NCBI GenBank assembly: GCA_026985095.1
Contig: JALSQW010000008.1
Location: 62,001 to 126,000 of the forward strand
Origin: Acidimicrobiia bacterium
GTDB taxonomy: Bacteria > Actinomycetota > Acidimicrobiia > Spongiisociales > UBA5794
Length of the DNA stretch: 64,000 bases
Direction of reading: 5' to 3'
How positions within the stretch are numbered: the stretch's first letter is position 1; each line of letters begins with the position of its first letter. Shown one piece after another: positions 50,784 to 61,469 of the stretch. The notes under the pieces are model-generated. The model saw nothing but the letters and a program-made list of their open reading frames with translations, had not been told where the DNA came from and searched no databases. Both the position numbers and the translations under genes were made by a program.

Positions 50784-52322
50784 TCAGGCCACGTCGGAGA
50801 TGGCGGTCGGGCGGGCCGGGGCCAGCGTCACCTCGAAGCGTGTCCATCCGGCGTGACGCCGGTAGGTGACGTCGCCACCCATCCGGCGGGCCAGCTCCCT
50901 CGCCACCGACAGGCCGATGCCGACTCCCGTGGGGCCCTCGCGGTGGCGCGCCAGGCCCCCGAACGGCGCGAACACGGCGTCGACGAGACCGTCGGGGATG
51001 CCGTCTCCATCGTCGGCCACCACCACCCCCGGCCGGGCGCCGCCCCGCACCTCGACCCGCAGACTCGGCCCCCCGTGGACACGAGCGTTGTCGATCAGGT
51101 TGTGCAGGATCTGACGGAGCCGGTGGGCATCGGCCGACGCCACCGCCGACGGATCGGCGACCACCAGCGCCGCAGGTCCCTGCCGCATCGCGGCCAGAAC
51201 CCCCTCGACGAGGGTCACGAGACGAACCGGCTCCAGCACGATCGGGATCTGGGCGGAGTCGCTGCGGCCCGCCACGAGGAGATCGTCGAGCATGTGGGTC
51301 ATCTCCGCGCTCTGCTCGGTGATGATCTTCGCCATCTCGGCCAGGTCCTCCCCGGCGGCCTCCAGGACCGCGGAGAGCTCGGCCGCGAAGCCGTGGACCG
51401 CCGTCAACGGCGTGCGGAGCTCGTGGCTCACCGACGCCACCAGCCGGTTGTTGGACGCGATGTGCTCCTCGGCCAGGCGCACCCGCTCCCGCTCGTGGGC
51501 ACGACGCTTGCGGTCGACGACACCCATCGCCGCCAGCAGACCCGCCACGATCGATCCGAACACGACCACCATCGCCACCGCCGGCCCCACCCCGGACCGT
51601 GGATAGGCGGCCCCGGGCCGCAGGACCACCACCCAGGTCCGGCCCAGGACGTCGAGTTCGTAGCGCTCCGATGGCGAAACAACCGCCGGCGGGGTGTCGA
51701 CCAGGACCAGGTTCCCCTCGGCGGTCGTATCGACGACGGTCGCCGCCAGGTAGCCGTCACCGACCGAGCCCAGCGCCATCTCGATGAGCTCGACCGGATC
51801 GAACATGACCACCACCGTTCCCACGGGGGCGTCGACACCACGGATGGGGAACATCGCCTGGTACACCAGCGACGTCGTCCCCGCCTCCTCGAACATGGCC
51901 GGGACCATCGCCGCTCGACGCGCCGGTCGGATCTCGGGCACCGGCAGCCCTTCGGGGATCGTCACCGACGGCTCGTTCGTTCCCGCCGGAACGAAGGCGA
52001 TGCCCCGGAACACGCGGCCGCCGATCAGTCCACTGCCCGGCCCGCTCGTGCTCGACAGGGACACGAGGAACCGGATCGCCTCGTCCGAGTGCGACCCCAG
52101 CGACGAGACGACCGCCCCGAAGGCGGTCATCTGGAACCCGAGCTCCTCGACGGTGCCCTCCAGGTTGTCGGCGAACGAATCGGCGGTCAACCCCAAGTTG
52201 TCTCGCTCGGCGCCGCCGATCGTCGACGCCGTCACCCAGGCCACCAGCGCCGACACCACCAGGGCCCCGGCGGCGGCCAGGATCCAGCCCTTCGAGGGCC
52301 AACGCGGCTCGTTGAACGGCAT
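50784..52322 (-). CDS. Sensor histidine kinase with CHASE-like extracellular domain
   Basis: A 512-residue kinase. A first helix (about 12-35) is followed by an extracellular domain of about 190 residues (CHASE-like, with FRGIAFVPAGTNEPSV) and a second helix (about 243-265). The H-box is VSHELRTPLTAVHGF and the ATP-binding motifs are N (LIDNARVHGG), G1 (DDGDGIPDG) and G2 (GVGIGLSVAREL). No response regulator is adjacent, so it may be an orphan. The ATG at 52322 was preferred over the GTG at 52343. Confidence 0.85.
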   Translation of the reverse strand: MPFNEPRWPSKGWILAAAGALVVSALVAWVTASTIGGAERDNLGLTADSFADNLEGTVEELGFQMTAFGAVVSSLGSHSDEAIRFLVSLSSTSGPGSGLIGGRVFRGIAFVPAGTNEPSVTIPEGLPVPEIRPARRAAMVPAMFEEAGTTSLVYQAMFPIRGVDAPVGTVVVMFDPVELIEMALGSVGDGYLAATVVDTTAEGNLVLVDTPPAVVSPSERYELDVLGRTWVVVLRPGAAYPRSGVGPAVAMVVVFGSIVAGLLAAMGVVDRKRRAHERERVRLAEEHIASNNRLVASVSHELRTPLTAVHGFAAELSAVLEAAGEDLAEMAKIITEQSAEMTHMLDDLLVAGRSDSAQIPIVLEPVRLVTLVEGVLAAMRQGPAALVVADPSAVASADAHRLRQILHNLIDNARVHGGPSLRVEVRGGARPGVVVADDGDGIPDGLVDAVFAPFGGLARHREGPTGVGIGLSVARELARRMGGDVTYRRHAGWTRFEVTLAPARPTAISDVA

Positions 52323-52382
52323 GACGCCCACCCCTGTCGGCACATCCGCCGCGGGTCATAGGATCCGACCACCCCGACCGTG

Positions 52383-54296
<1,914 letters not shown>

Positions 54297-54363
54297 CGTC
54301 CACCTCCGACACGTGGAGCGGTCACCGCGCCGAACGATACCGGTGCGCGCGCCGCCACCGCGA

Positions 54364-56208
54364 TCAGGGGGCCGTCGTGGTGGTCGTGGTGGCGGCGGTG
54401 GTCGTGGTGGTCGTGGTGGCGGCGGTCGTCGTGGTGGTCGTGGTGGCGGCGGTCGTCGTGGTGGTCGTCGACGGAGACGTCGTGGACGTGGTCGTGGAGG
54501 AGCTCGTGGTCGTCGAGATCGTCGTGGTGCTCGTCGACGACGTCCCCCCGATCGTGGTCGTCGTCGTGGTCGTCGTCGGCTTCGGTTTCGGTCTCCGATA
54601 CGACCAGGTGAAGTCCTCACGCTTCACCGTACCGTCGGGATAGGTGATCACCCTGGTGGTCGTCACGGTCCCTCGACCCTTCGACTCCGCGGTGCAGACC
54701 CGCCCGCCGTTGTTGCCCCAGAACGCCACCGTCACCGACGTCGCCGTGTAGGAGGTGTCGATGTAGACGATGGCGTCCGAGTCGTTGCGGAAGATCACGT
54801 CCGGTTTTGGCCACCCCAGGGTCGCCTCCCGCCCGTACGGGTAGCGGGAGAAGTACAGGCTGTGCGGCTGATGCTCGACGTCCTCGTAGCAGCCGAAGAA
54901 CACGGCGTTGTAGAACGTCGTGGCGAACTGGCTGGTGCCGCCGCCGACGTTGACGATGCTGTCGCAGCATTGGACACGCCCGTCGATGATGGCTCCGGCC
55001 CGCACGTAGCCCTCGGCGGTCGTGCGCTTCCCCGCCGTCTCGTTGATCGAGAACGTCTCGCCGGGCCACACGATCTGGTCGTCGATCTCGTCGGCGAGGA
55101 GATGGATGTTGGTGACCCGCGACTGGCAGCACGGGTAGTAGGTCGTGAACTCGGAGACCTTCGTGATGGGCCCCATCGCCTCGGCCATCTCGGTGGTGAA
55201 CGCCGCCTCGAGGCCGGCGATCAGCGGCACCTGAGCGACCGTTCCCGCCACCACGGCGTCCTCGACGACGGCCGGGAGCCGATCGAAGTCGATGGTCATG
55301 CCCGGGATCGACGGGACGACGTCGACACGCTGGGCTTCCTCGTCGAAGGAGAACGTCGCGTCGACGGGATCGGTCTCGACCCTGGGAAGCATCGGCGCGA
55401 CCAGCTCGGCGAGGCGGTCCGGGTCGTAGCGCACCTCGAGGCGGGGAGGATCGGCCTTCACCTCGGTGACCAGCGCGGAGGCCAGTTCACCGGGCGTCAG
55501 GACGTACTCGGCATCGCCGGAGCGCAGGAAGAGCGGGCCCGCCGACAGGGCCTCGGCCCGCTCGACGGCGGCGTCCACGTCGGCGGCGGTCAGCGACGGC
55601 GAGGAACGACCGATCGGGAGCACGACCGCTTCGCGGTCGGCGGTCGCCAGCGCCGCTTCGACCAGCGGCAGGGCGGCGTCGACGTCGATGACCGAGCCGG
55701 GGCGAGGGTACTCCGGTTCGATGTCGGCACCCGAGACGACGATGTCGCCGTCGTGAGCAGGTTCGTCGAGTACCTCGCGGCTCCATTCGGCGAGGATGCC
55801 CGCCAGGGCCTCCTCGTCCACCGTCACCGACGCGTCGATGTCGTACGGCTCTCTGAACGAGGCCAACCACTGGAAGAAGTCGCGAACGACCGACCCTGAT
55901 CGTCGCGCCGACATGGCGGTGTCGACGATCGCGGCCGTGTCGATGCGCAGATCGACCGCTTCGGGATCGAGGACCATCCGCGTCCCGTCGACGACGAAGA
56001 CGGCGGGCTCGTCGCGCAGCGTCCGCTCATAGGCGGCGATCGTGGCCTCGAGCTCGGACCGGTCGCTCCCTCCCACCGGGATCCCGGCGATCGTGACGTT
56101 GCGCTCGACCCGATGTCCGCCTTGGGCGTCGACGGCGTAGGCCACCACGGGAGCGACCACGAGGGCGCCGACGAACAAGGGCACGAACCAGAGCAGGAAG
56201 CGTCGCAT
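54364..56208 (-). CDS. VanW-family protein with YoaR-like domain and Thr-rich tail
   Basis: A 614-residue exported protein. An N-terminal signal/anchor helix (about 5-25) is followed by peptidoglycan-binding-4-type repeats (about 30-330) and a VanW domain (about 340-500: FTTYYPCCQSRVTNIHLLAD, GETFSINETAGKRT, NVGGGTSQFATTFYNAVFF). A beta domain comes next, and the last about 70 residues are almost pure Thr with Ser/Ala, encoded by a GTGGTC-type repeat at about 54370-54560. The tail may be an O-glycosylated wall-spanning linker. TACACT lies 10 bases before the ATG. Confidence 0.85.
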   Translation of the reverse strand: MRRFLLWFVPLFVGALVVAPVVAYAVDAQGGHRVERNVTIAGIPVGGSDRSELEATIAAYERTLRDEPAVFVVDGTRMVLDPEAVDLRIDTAAIVDTAMSARRSGSVVRDFFQWLASFREPYDIDASVTVDEEALAGILAEWSREVLDEPAHDGDIVVSGADIEPEYPRPGSVIDVDAALPLVEAALATADREAVVLPIGRSSPSLTAADVDAAVERAEALSAGPLFLRSGDAEYVLTPGELASALVTEVKADPPRLEVRYDPDRLAELVAPMLPRVETDPVDATFSFDEEAQRVDVVPSIPGMTIDFDRLPAVVEDAVVAGTVAQVPLIAGLEAAFTTEMAEAMGPITKVSEFTTYYPCCQSRVTNIHLLADEIDDQIVWPGETFSINETAGKRTTAEGYVRAGAIIDGRVQCCDSIVNVGGGTSQFATTFYNAVFFGCYEDVEHQPHSLYFSRYPYGREATLGWPKPDVIFRNDSDAIVYIDTSYTATSVTVAFWGNNGGRVCTAESKGRGTVTTTRVITYPDGTVKREDFTWSYRRPKPKPTTTTTTTTIGGTSSTSTTTISTTTSSSTTTSTTSPSTTTTTTAATTTTTTTAATTTTTTTAATTTTTTAP

Positions 56209-56271
56209 GTGGGAAGGGAGTGTACGCCGGACGGCGCCGATCCGATGTCTCTCGCCCGTGGCCGCTCGCGA

Positions 56272-56301
56272 CGATGGGGCGCCCCGAGGGGCGCCCCATC
56301 G
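56272..56301 (-). terminator. Terminator hairpin downstream of the cupredoxin gene
   Basis: A 14-bp perfect inverted repeat, CGATGGGGCGCCCC (56272-56285) and its complement (56288-56301), with two central bases. It lies 21 bp beyond the stop of the minus-strand cupredoxin gene. There is no U-run on either strand. Confidence 0.65.
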
Positions 56302-56322
56302 TCGGGGAGGGCCGGAGAGGCC

Positions 56323-56988
56323 TCAGCCGGTGACGATGAACGTGCCGTGCATCCCCGCCTGGTAGTGGCCCGACAGGAAGCAACCCATCTCCCAGGTGCC
56401 GTCAGCGTCATCAGGAACCTGGATCCGGATCGTGACCTCACCGCCGGGATCGATGGCGACCATGGCACCGTGGTCGCCGCCCTCGTCGTGGCCTCCGTCG
56501 GTCGCCTCGGTTTCGTCGTGACCCGCGCCGGCGGCCTCGGACGGGTCGTTGTGGCTGGTGACCGCCGACTCCTCATCCGCATGGTCGTCGCCGTGGTCCT
56601 CCCCTTCGAAGCCCTCGACCATGAAGCCCTCCCCGGAGATCACCTCGGGCTGCATCTGCGCCAACAGGTCGACGCCGTAACCACCCATCTCCTGCGGGTC
56701 CTGGCCGAGCATGAACTCGTGGGTGATGGCGCCTTCGTTGCGAAGCGTCAGCATGACGGTCTCCCCGGCGGGGAGCGTGACCGGATCCGGCGTGAACCCG
56801 AACTCCTCCAGCACGATCTCGACGGCGAGGTCGCCGCCCGTCCGCGGCTCGGTCACGACGACACCCACCTCGGTGGCGACGCCGGCGTCGGCGTTCTCGG
56901 CCTGGGCCGACCCGCACGCCGCCGCGACCACGGCGAGCAGGACCCCGAGGACGACGTACCTGGCGCTTCGGATGCTGCTGAGACCCAT
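56323..56988 (-). CDS. Cupredoxin-domain lipoprotein with His/Asp/Glu-rich insertion
   Basis: A 221-residue lipoprotein (lipobox VAAACG, Cys25). The cupredoxin fold starts at DLAVEIVLEEFGFTPDPVTL. Copper ligands are His in ITHEFMLG and Cys-x4-His-x4-Met in CFLSGHYQAGM near the C-terminus. Between the strands is an insertion of about 60 residues very rich in His, Asp and Glu (GEDHGDDHADEE, AGHDETEATDGGHDEGGDHG), which could bind additional copper or zinc. Electron carrier or copper chaperone outside the membrane; partners unknown. Confidence 0.8.
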   Translation of the reverse strand: MGLSSIRSARYVVLGVLLAVVAAACGSAQAENADAGVATEVGVVVTEPRTGGDLAVEIVLEEFGFTPDPVTLPAGETVMLTLRNEGAITHEFMLGQDPQEMGGYGVDLLAQMQPEVISGEGFMVEGFEGEDHGDDHADEESAVTSHNDPSEAAGAGHDETEATDGGHDEGGDHGAMVAIDPGGEVTIRIQVPDDADGTWEMGCFLSGHYQAGMHGTFIVTG

Positions 56989-57128
56989 GATCGGCTCCTT
57001 CCGATGGTCGATACCTGGTCATGTCGAGAACCTGGCTCCAGTATCAGGGCGGACCATCGCGACGAACAGTCGTCCAAACGGTCGAAGCCCTCATCCATCC
57101 GGTGGATCAGCCGGCGGGACCTTCGGCC

Positions 57129-57752
57129 CTACTCGATCAACCCCAGTCGCAGCCCGACCGCGACGGCCTCCGCCCGGCTCGTCACCTGGAGGTGCTCGAA
57201 GACGCCGCGCAAGTAGGTCTTGACCGTCGCCTCGGAGAGGCCGAGATGACGGGCGATCTGCTTGTTCTCCAGCCCGTCCGCCACGGCCTGGAGCACCTCG
57301 CGTTCCCGCGGGGACAGTCCTTCCGCGGTCGACCCTCCAGTCGCCATCTCGGTCACGAGCGGTTGCATCAGCTCGCCCTGGAGGTACGCGCCGCCGGCGG
57401 CGACGGCATCGAGCGCCGTGAGCAGCTCGTCCCGCCCCGTGGACTTCAGCAGGTACCCCGAGGCTCCCGACGCGACCGCACGCTTGAGGTAGGCGGGCTG
57501 GTCGTACATGGACAGCATCAGGACCTTGACCGCCGGATGACGTTCCTTCACCGCCTCGAGGGCCTCGAGTCCCCCCATGCCGGGCATCCGCACGTCGAGG
57601 AGGACCACGTCGGCCGGCGTCGATTCCAGGATCGACAGGAGCTCCTCGCCCGACTCGGCCTCGGCGACGATGTCGATCCGCGGATCGCCCTCGAGCATGT
57701 AGCGGATGCCCTCGCGCACGACCCGATGATCGTCGGCGAGGACGACCCTCAT
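57129..57752 (-). CDS. NarL/LuxR-family response regulator
   Basis: A 207-residue regulator. A receiver domain (MRVVLADDHRVVREGIRYML, phospho-acceptor Asp53 in LLDVRMPGMGG, Lys in LLKSTGRDELL) is followed by a LuxR-type helix-turn-helix (LSPREREVLQAVADGLENKQIARHL, TVKTYLRGVFEHLQV). The ATG overlaps the upstream kinase stop, so the pair is co-translated. Its targets may be the adjacent cupredoxin gene or the manganese-transporter-like gene; this is inference from position. Confidence 0.93.
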   Translation of the reverse strand: MRVVLADDHRVVREGIRYMLEGDPRIDIVAEAESGEELLSILESTPADVVLLDVRMPGMGGLEALEAVKERHPAVKVLMLSMYDQPAYLKRAVASGASGYLLKSTGRDELLTALDAVAAGGAYLQGELMQPLVTEMATGGSTAEGLSPREREVLQAVADGLENKQIARHLGLSEATVKTYLRGVFEHLQVTSRAEAVAVGLRLGLIE

Positions 57753-59044
57753 GCCGGTTGCCGTTCGGTGGCGGGGATCCATGCGACCAGCTCGGTGCCT
57801 CCGGCGACCCGTTCGATCCGCACGTCGCCGCCGAGGGCCTGGAACCGTTCCCGCATCGTGGACAGCCCGAGCCCGGGTTCGGCGGAGAACCCGGTCCCGT
57901 CGTCGATGACCCTCAGGCGCCACCGACCCCCGTCGCCCGTCACCGCCATGTCGACGGTCGTGGCGTCGGCGTGTTTCCGGACGTTGGTGATCGCCTCCTT
58001 GGCGGCCCGATAGAGGGCCGTTCGCACCACCTCGTCGGGCTCCTCCTCGAGGTCGCTGTCCACGATGACCCGGAGGCCGGCCTCACGTTCGGTGGTCTCG
58101 GCCAGGTCGTGGAGCGCGACGCCGAGGCCGACGTCGTCGGCGGCTTCCTGATGGAGGATGCGTAGCTCGCTCCGGAGCGTCCCGTCGATGTCACGCACGA
58201 GCCTGCTCAGCCGGTCGAGCTCGCCGGAGACGGCTTCGCCTCGTTCGAGTTTGGCCCGCGCCCCTTCGAGCCCGTACAGGAGCCGGTACAGCGGCTGGCC
58301 GATGTCGTCGTGGAGCGCCCCGACGATGCGTTGCCGCTCCTCTTCCTGCGCCCGGAACGACGACGACAGCAGCCGTTCGGCCTGGCGGCGGCGGGCGTTC
58401 AGGTCGCGGGCTCTGGCCTGCACGAGCACGACCATGAACAACCCGAGCATGGCCAACCCGGTGCCGATGGCCAGCCACGTGGTCCGGGTCGTCCGCGTCA
58501 GGGCCGCATCGAACGCGGTCACGTCCTGTTCGACCTCCATCACCCATCGACGGTCATCCGTCCCGTCGAGCGGGAGGAAGATCTCGATGATCCCCTTCGG
58601 GTCGGCGGTGAGGGCGTGGACCGGGTCGGAGGCGTCCGAGATCACCGCCGCCTGCACACCCGAGAAGGCAGCCTCGACCTCCGGTGCGAGCGCGAACCGG
58701 CGTCCGATGATGTCCGGGGCGTCCGAGTAGGCGAGGGTGCCGTCGGGGGCCCACACCTTCACCCTGACCGTCTCTCCACCGAGGATCGTGGTGCGTACGG
58801 CGTCGTCGAACGCGGCCAGGTCACCGTCGGGTCCGGGGAACGGAGGAAGGCGGTTGGCCAGGGTGTGCACGAAGACGGCACGGGCCGAGAGCAGGTCGGA
58901 CCGCACGGTGGCGGTGATGAAGAACCCGAGGGCCAAGGTCAGGCCGAGTGCGGCCACGATGCCGATCACGGCGAGGCGTCCGAGGCCGCCGATCTCCACC
59001 CAGTCCCGTCGGGCGTTCCGGATGAGCTGCGCGAGGCGTGTCAT
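57749..59044 (-). CDS. NarX/DegS-like sensor histidine kinase
   Basis: A 431-residue kinase. A first helix (about 22-45) is followed by an extracellular sensor domain of about 140 residues (single-Cache-like, with VRVKVWAPDGTLAYSD) and a second helix (about 188-210). HisKA_3 is QEEERQRIVGALHDDIGQPLY and HATPase has KEAITNVRKHA and DDGTGF. The C-terminal motif GLGLSTMRER is typical. TAGGCT nine bases before the ATG points to a leaderless mRNA for the two-gene operon. Confidence 0.92.
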   Translation of the reverse strand: MTRLAQLIRNARRDWVEIGGLGRLAVIGIVAALGLTLALGFFITATVRSDLLSARAVFVHTLANRLPPFPGPDGDLAAFDDAVRTTILGGETVRVKVWAPDGTLAYSDAPDIIGRRFALAPEVEAAFSGVQAAVISDASDPVHALTADPKGIIEIFLPLDGTDDRRWVMEVEQDVTAFDAALTRTTRTTWLAIGTGLAMLGLFMVVLVQARARDLNARRRQAERLLSSSFRAQEEERQRIVGALHDDIGQPLYRLLYGLEGARAKLERGEAVSGELDRLSRLVRDIDGTLRSELRILHQEAADDVGLGVALHDLAETTEREAGLRVIVDSDLEEEPDEVVRTALYRAAKEAITNVRKHADATTVDMAVTGDGGRWRLRVIDDGTGFSAEPGLGLSTMRERFQALGGDVRIERVAGGTELVAWIPATERQPA

Positions 59045-59099
59045 GTGGGACGAAGCCTATCGACCCTCTGCGGTCGTCGCCGTGAGAGACGACGAGTGG

Positions 59100-59384
59100 T
59101 CACCGGCCCAACGCAGCGGGGAGGGCGTCGCGCAGCAGGAGAACACCGATGATCACGAACGCGATGGCGGCGGCGACCTGCAGCCACTCGACCGGGAACA
59201 CACGCGTCAGCGACGCGCCGAGGAGCACGGCCGCCGCGGTCGACGCGACGAGCGCCGCCGAGGAGGCGGCGAACACCGTCCAGCGGTTCCCGCCGTCCGC
59301 CGCGAAGGCGATGACGGCGAGCTGGGTCTTGTCACCGAGTTCTGCGAGGAACAGGGTCGTGAACACGGACAGGAAGGTACGCAT
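59100..59384 (-). CDS. GDT1/TMEM165 (UPF0016) family half-size membrane protein
   Basis: A 94-residue protein with three membrane helices. The family's metal-binding motif E-L-G-D-K-T is at residues 15-20 in LFLAELGDKTQLAVIAFAA. Full-length members have two such units and transport Mn2+ or Ca2+. This is a single unit, so it would need to dimerise. AAGGAG seven bases before the ATG fixes the start. No riboswitch is apparent in the short upstream region. Confidence 0.85.
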   Translation of the reverse strand: MRTFLSVFTTLFLAELGDKTQLAVIAFAADGGNRWTVFAASSAALVASTAAAVLLGASLTRVFPVEWLQVAAAIAFVIIGVLLLRDALPAALGR

Positions 59385-59438
59385 CGATGCTCCTTCGGCT
59401 CAGTTGGGCCACACCCTAGGAACGGACCGATGACGCGG

Positions 59439-59470
59439 GACCGCCCCGGGAGGTTGGGCCCGGGGCGGTC
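59439..59470 (-). terminator. Terminator hairpin between the beta-domain protein and the GDT1-like gene
   Basis: GACCGCCCCGGG (59439-59450) pairs perfectly with CCCGGGGCGGTC (59459-59470) with an eight-base loop. A second hairpin (TTCCTCGC/GCGAGGAA, about 59472-59499) lies nearer the upstream stop. Both would end transcription from the gene at 59502. Confidence 0.6.
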
Positions 59471-59501
59471 GTTCCTCGCGGGGAGGGGCTGCGAGGAAGG
59501 G

Positions 59502-60386
59502 TCAGTCGTCGTCGCCGCCGCGGTCGTCGCCGCCGCGGTCGTCGTCCTGGTCGTCGCCGGAGCGATCGTCGTCACCCGAGCGGTGGTCGTCGTCGCCGAC
59601 CGAGTCGTCGGTCTTGGATTCGACCTTGACCTCGAGGCGACCGTGGTCGAGCTCCGCCTCGAGCTCGATCCGGGTGCCGTCGGCGTTGCGGAACTCGACC
59701 TTGACCTCGTCGCCGTCCCTGTCGACGTCGTAGGTCCAGCCGTCGGCGACGTCGATCGACACGACGGTGAGCACGTTGCCGCTGATCTCGACGGTCACGG
59801 TGCCCGCGGCCCCGGCGGCGATCACCTGGATCCCGTCCTGGGACGGAGCGGTCATGTCGTCGCTGTCGTCATCCCGATCGTCGGCTTCCTCGCGCACCCG
59901 CACGCGGATCTCGCCGTCTTCGAGTTCGGCATCGAACTTGATCTTGCGTGTGCCGTCACGGAAGTCGACCTCGACCTCACGACCCATGGGCGTCTCGACC
60001 TCGAAGTTCCACCCCGCGGCAGGGGCCACGGCGACGACCGTCAGGGAGGTCCCGTCCGAACCGATCGTCACGGTTCCGGCGTCTCCGGCTTCGAAGACGA
60101 GCTCGTCACCGGCCGGGATCGTGGTGGACGTGGACGCCACGGTGGTGGACGTCTCCGGCATCGTGGTGGACGTGGACGCCACGGTGGTGGACGTCTCCGG
60201 CATCGTGGTGGACGTGGACGTCTCGGGCATCGTCGTGGACGTCTCGGGCATCGTCGTGCTGGTCGCCTCCGACGTGGACGTCGTCGACGCCGACGTGCCC
60301 AACGGGCCGACGACGGCGGAGGCGACGCCTGCGATGAGGACGACCGTCAAGATCGTCGAAACGATCGTCGCGGTGCGCTTGTACAT
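59502..60386 (-). CDS. Secreted protein with Thr/Ser repeats and a duplicated beta domain
   Basis: A 294-residue protein. A signal peptide covers about 1-28. A low-complexity linker follows with repeated TSTTMPETST / TTVASTSTT units (about 32-95). Two copies of a beta domain of about 60 residues come next (GTVTIGSDGTSLTVVAVAPAAGW... and GTVTVEISGNVLTVVSIDVADGW..., both ending in an E-L-x-DG-x-[IL]-x-V-x-V strand), then an Asp/Gly/Arg-rich acidic tail. The acidic tail and domains suggest a calcium- or wall-associated protein. The ATG at 60386 has AAGGAGA upstream. Confidence 0.65.
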   Translation of the reverse strand: MYKRTATIVSTILTVVLIAGVASAVVGPLGTSASTTSTSEATSTTMPETSTTMPETSTSTTMPETSTTVASTSTTMPETSTTVASTSTTIPAGDELVFEAGDAGTVTIGSDGTSLTVVAVAPAAGWNFEVETPMGREVEVDFRDGTRKIKFDAELEDGEIRVRVREEADDRDDDSDDMTAPSQDGIQVIAAGAAGTVTVEISGNVLTVVSIDVADGWTYDVDRDGDEVKVEFRNADGTRIELEAELDHGRLEVKVESKTDDSVGDDDHRSGDDDRSGDDQDDDRGGDDRGGDDD

Positions 60387-60561
60387 GGGCTCTCCTTGCT
60401 GGCGGTCACTTCCAGCATGCAACGGCGAGGGTTAGGGGAACCTCCGACGAGGATTAAGCCTGCGCTAAACATCCGCCCCGACGACGCGAACCGAACCCGA
60501 CCGCCATCCGTAGAGTCCCAAGGAGGGGAAGGGAAGAGGAACGAAGAACAGGAGACGACCC

Positions 60562-60927
60562 ATGAGCAAACGTATCCATCGCTCGGCCCTGGTGGCGCTC
60601 GTCGCCGCGACGATCCTCGCGTCGTGCTCGTCGGGGTCGACCGGCCAGCCGACCACGACGACCGGGTCGGCCACGGCGTCGGCGGTCTCCATCGAGGACT
60701 TCCGTTTCCAGCCGCCGGAGCTGACCGTGTCCGTCGGCACGACGGTGACCTGGCGGAACGACGAGGGCGGGATCGCCCACACGACCACCGCCGACGACGG
60801 CACCTGGAACTCGGGGACCCTGCAACCGGGTGACACCTTCGAGGTGACCTTCGACCAGCCCGGCACCTACACCTACTTCTGCTCCATCCACCCGTCCATG
60901 CAAGCCACCATCACGGTGGAGGGATGA
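60562..60927 (+). CDS. Plastocyanin-like cupredoxin lipoprotein
   Basis: A 121-residue lipoprotein (lipobox ILASC, Cys22) with a short Thr/Ser linker and a plastocyanin/amicyanin-type blue-copper domain. Ligands are His in GGIAHTTTA and Cys-x2-His-x3-Met in CSIHPSM near the C-terminus. Outer-membrane-face electron carrier in the family. Its stop overlaps the ATG of an ECF sigma gene, linking copper-protein expression to that sigma factor. An AGGAGA RBS precedes the ATG. Confidence 0.9.
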   Translation: MSKRIHRSALVALVAATILASCSSGSTGQPTTTTGSATASAVSIEDFRFQPPELTVSVGTTVTWRNDEGGIAHTTTADDGTWNSGTLQPGDTFEVTFDQPGTYTYFCSIHPSMQATITVEG

Positions 60928-61469
60928 GTCGAGCCCTCGACGATCGGGCCCTCCGCCTCGCGTTCGCGCGCAAGGACGAGGACGCGATCCGGAGGCTCTA
61001 CCGACTCTACGGCCGGCCGGTCTTCGGACTCACGCTCCGCGTCCTCGCCGACCGCGGACTGGCCGACGAAGCGACCCAACTGACCTTCGTCAAGGCATGG
61101 CAAGCCGCCGATCGGGTCGATCCAGATCGACCGATCGGGCCGTGGCTGTACACGATCGCCCGTCGCGTCGCCATCGACCTGTACCGGCGGGAGCGACGCC
61201 ACGCCAACAACGACCCTCTCGACCGTGAGATCGCCGTCCTGCCGCCCTCGATCGAACGCACCTGGGAGGCCTGGCAGGTCCGAACCGCCGTCGATGAGCT
61301 TCCCCCCGTCGAACGCGACATCGTCAAGATGACCCACTTCCTGGGATACACCCACGAGGAAGCCGCAGCCCATCTGGGCGTCCCCGTGGGCACCGTCAAG
61401 TCCCGCAGTCACCGCGCCCATCGACGCCTCGCCGGCACCCTCGCGCACCTCCAGGAGGCAACCGCATGA
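60924..61469 (+). CDS. ECF-family sigma factor
   Basis: A 181-residue sigma-70 family regulator. The region 2 helix is AIRRLYRLYGRPVFGLTLRV with EATQLTFVKAWQAA and PWLYTIARRVAIDLYRRERR. Region 4 is VERDIVKMTHFLGYTHEEAAAHLGVPVGTVKSRSHRAHRRL. There is no region 3, as in ECF factors. It overlaps the cupredoxin gene before and the anti-sigma gene after (ATGA on both sides), an unbroken three-gene unit. Confidence 0.94.
   Translation: MSRALDDRALRLAFARKDEDAIRRLYRLYGRPVFGLTLRVLADRGLADEATQLTFVKAWQAADRVDPDRPIGPWLYTIARRVAIDLYRRERRHANNDPLDREIAVLPPSIERTWEAWQVRTAVDELPPVERDIVKMTHFLGYTHEEAAAHLGVPVGTVKSRSHRAHRRLAGTLAHLQEATA

Noticed and set aside
54377..54643. Val-rich plus-strand frame opposite the Thr-rich tail
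   Set aside because: Pure complement of the Thr codons with no RBS; an artefact of the repeat.
59385..59438. Manganese (yybP-ykoY) riboswitch before the GDT1-like gene
   Set aside because: The upstream space is too short and dominated by terminator hairpins of the previous gene. The conserved loops are not seen.
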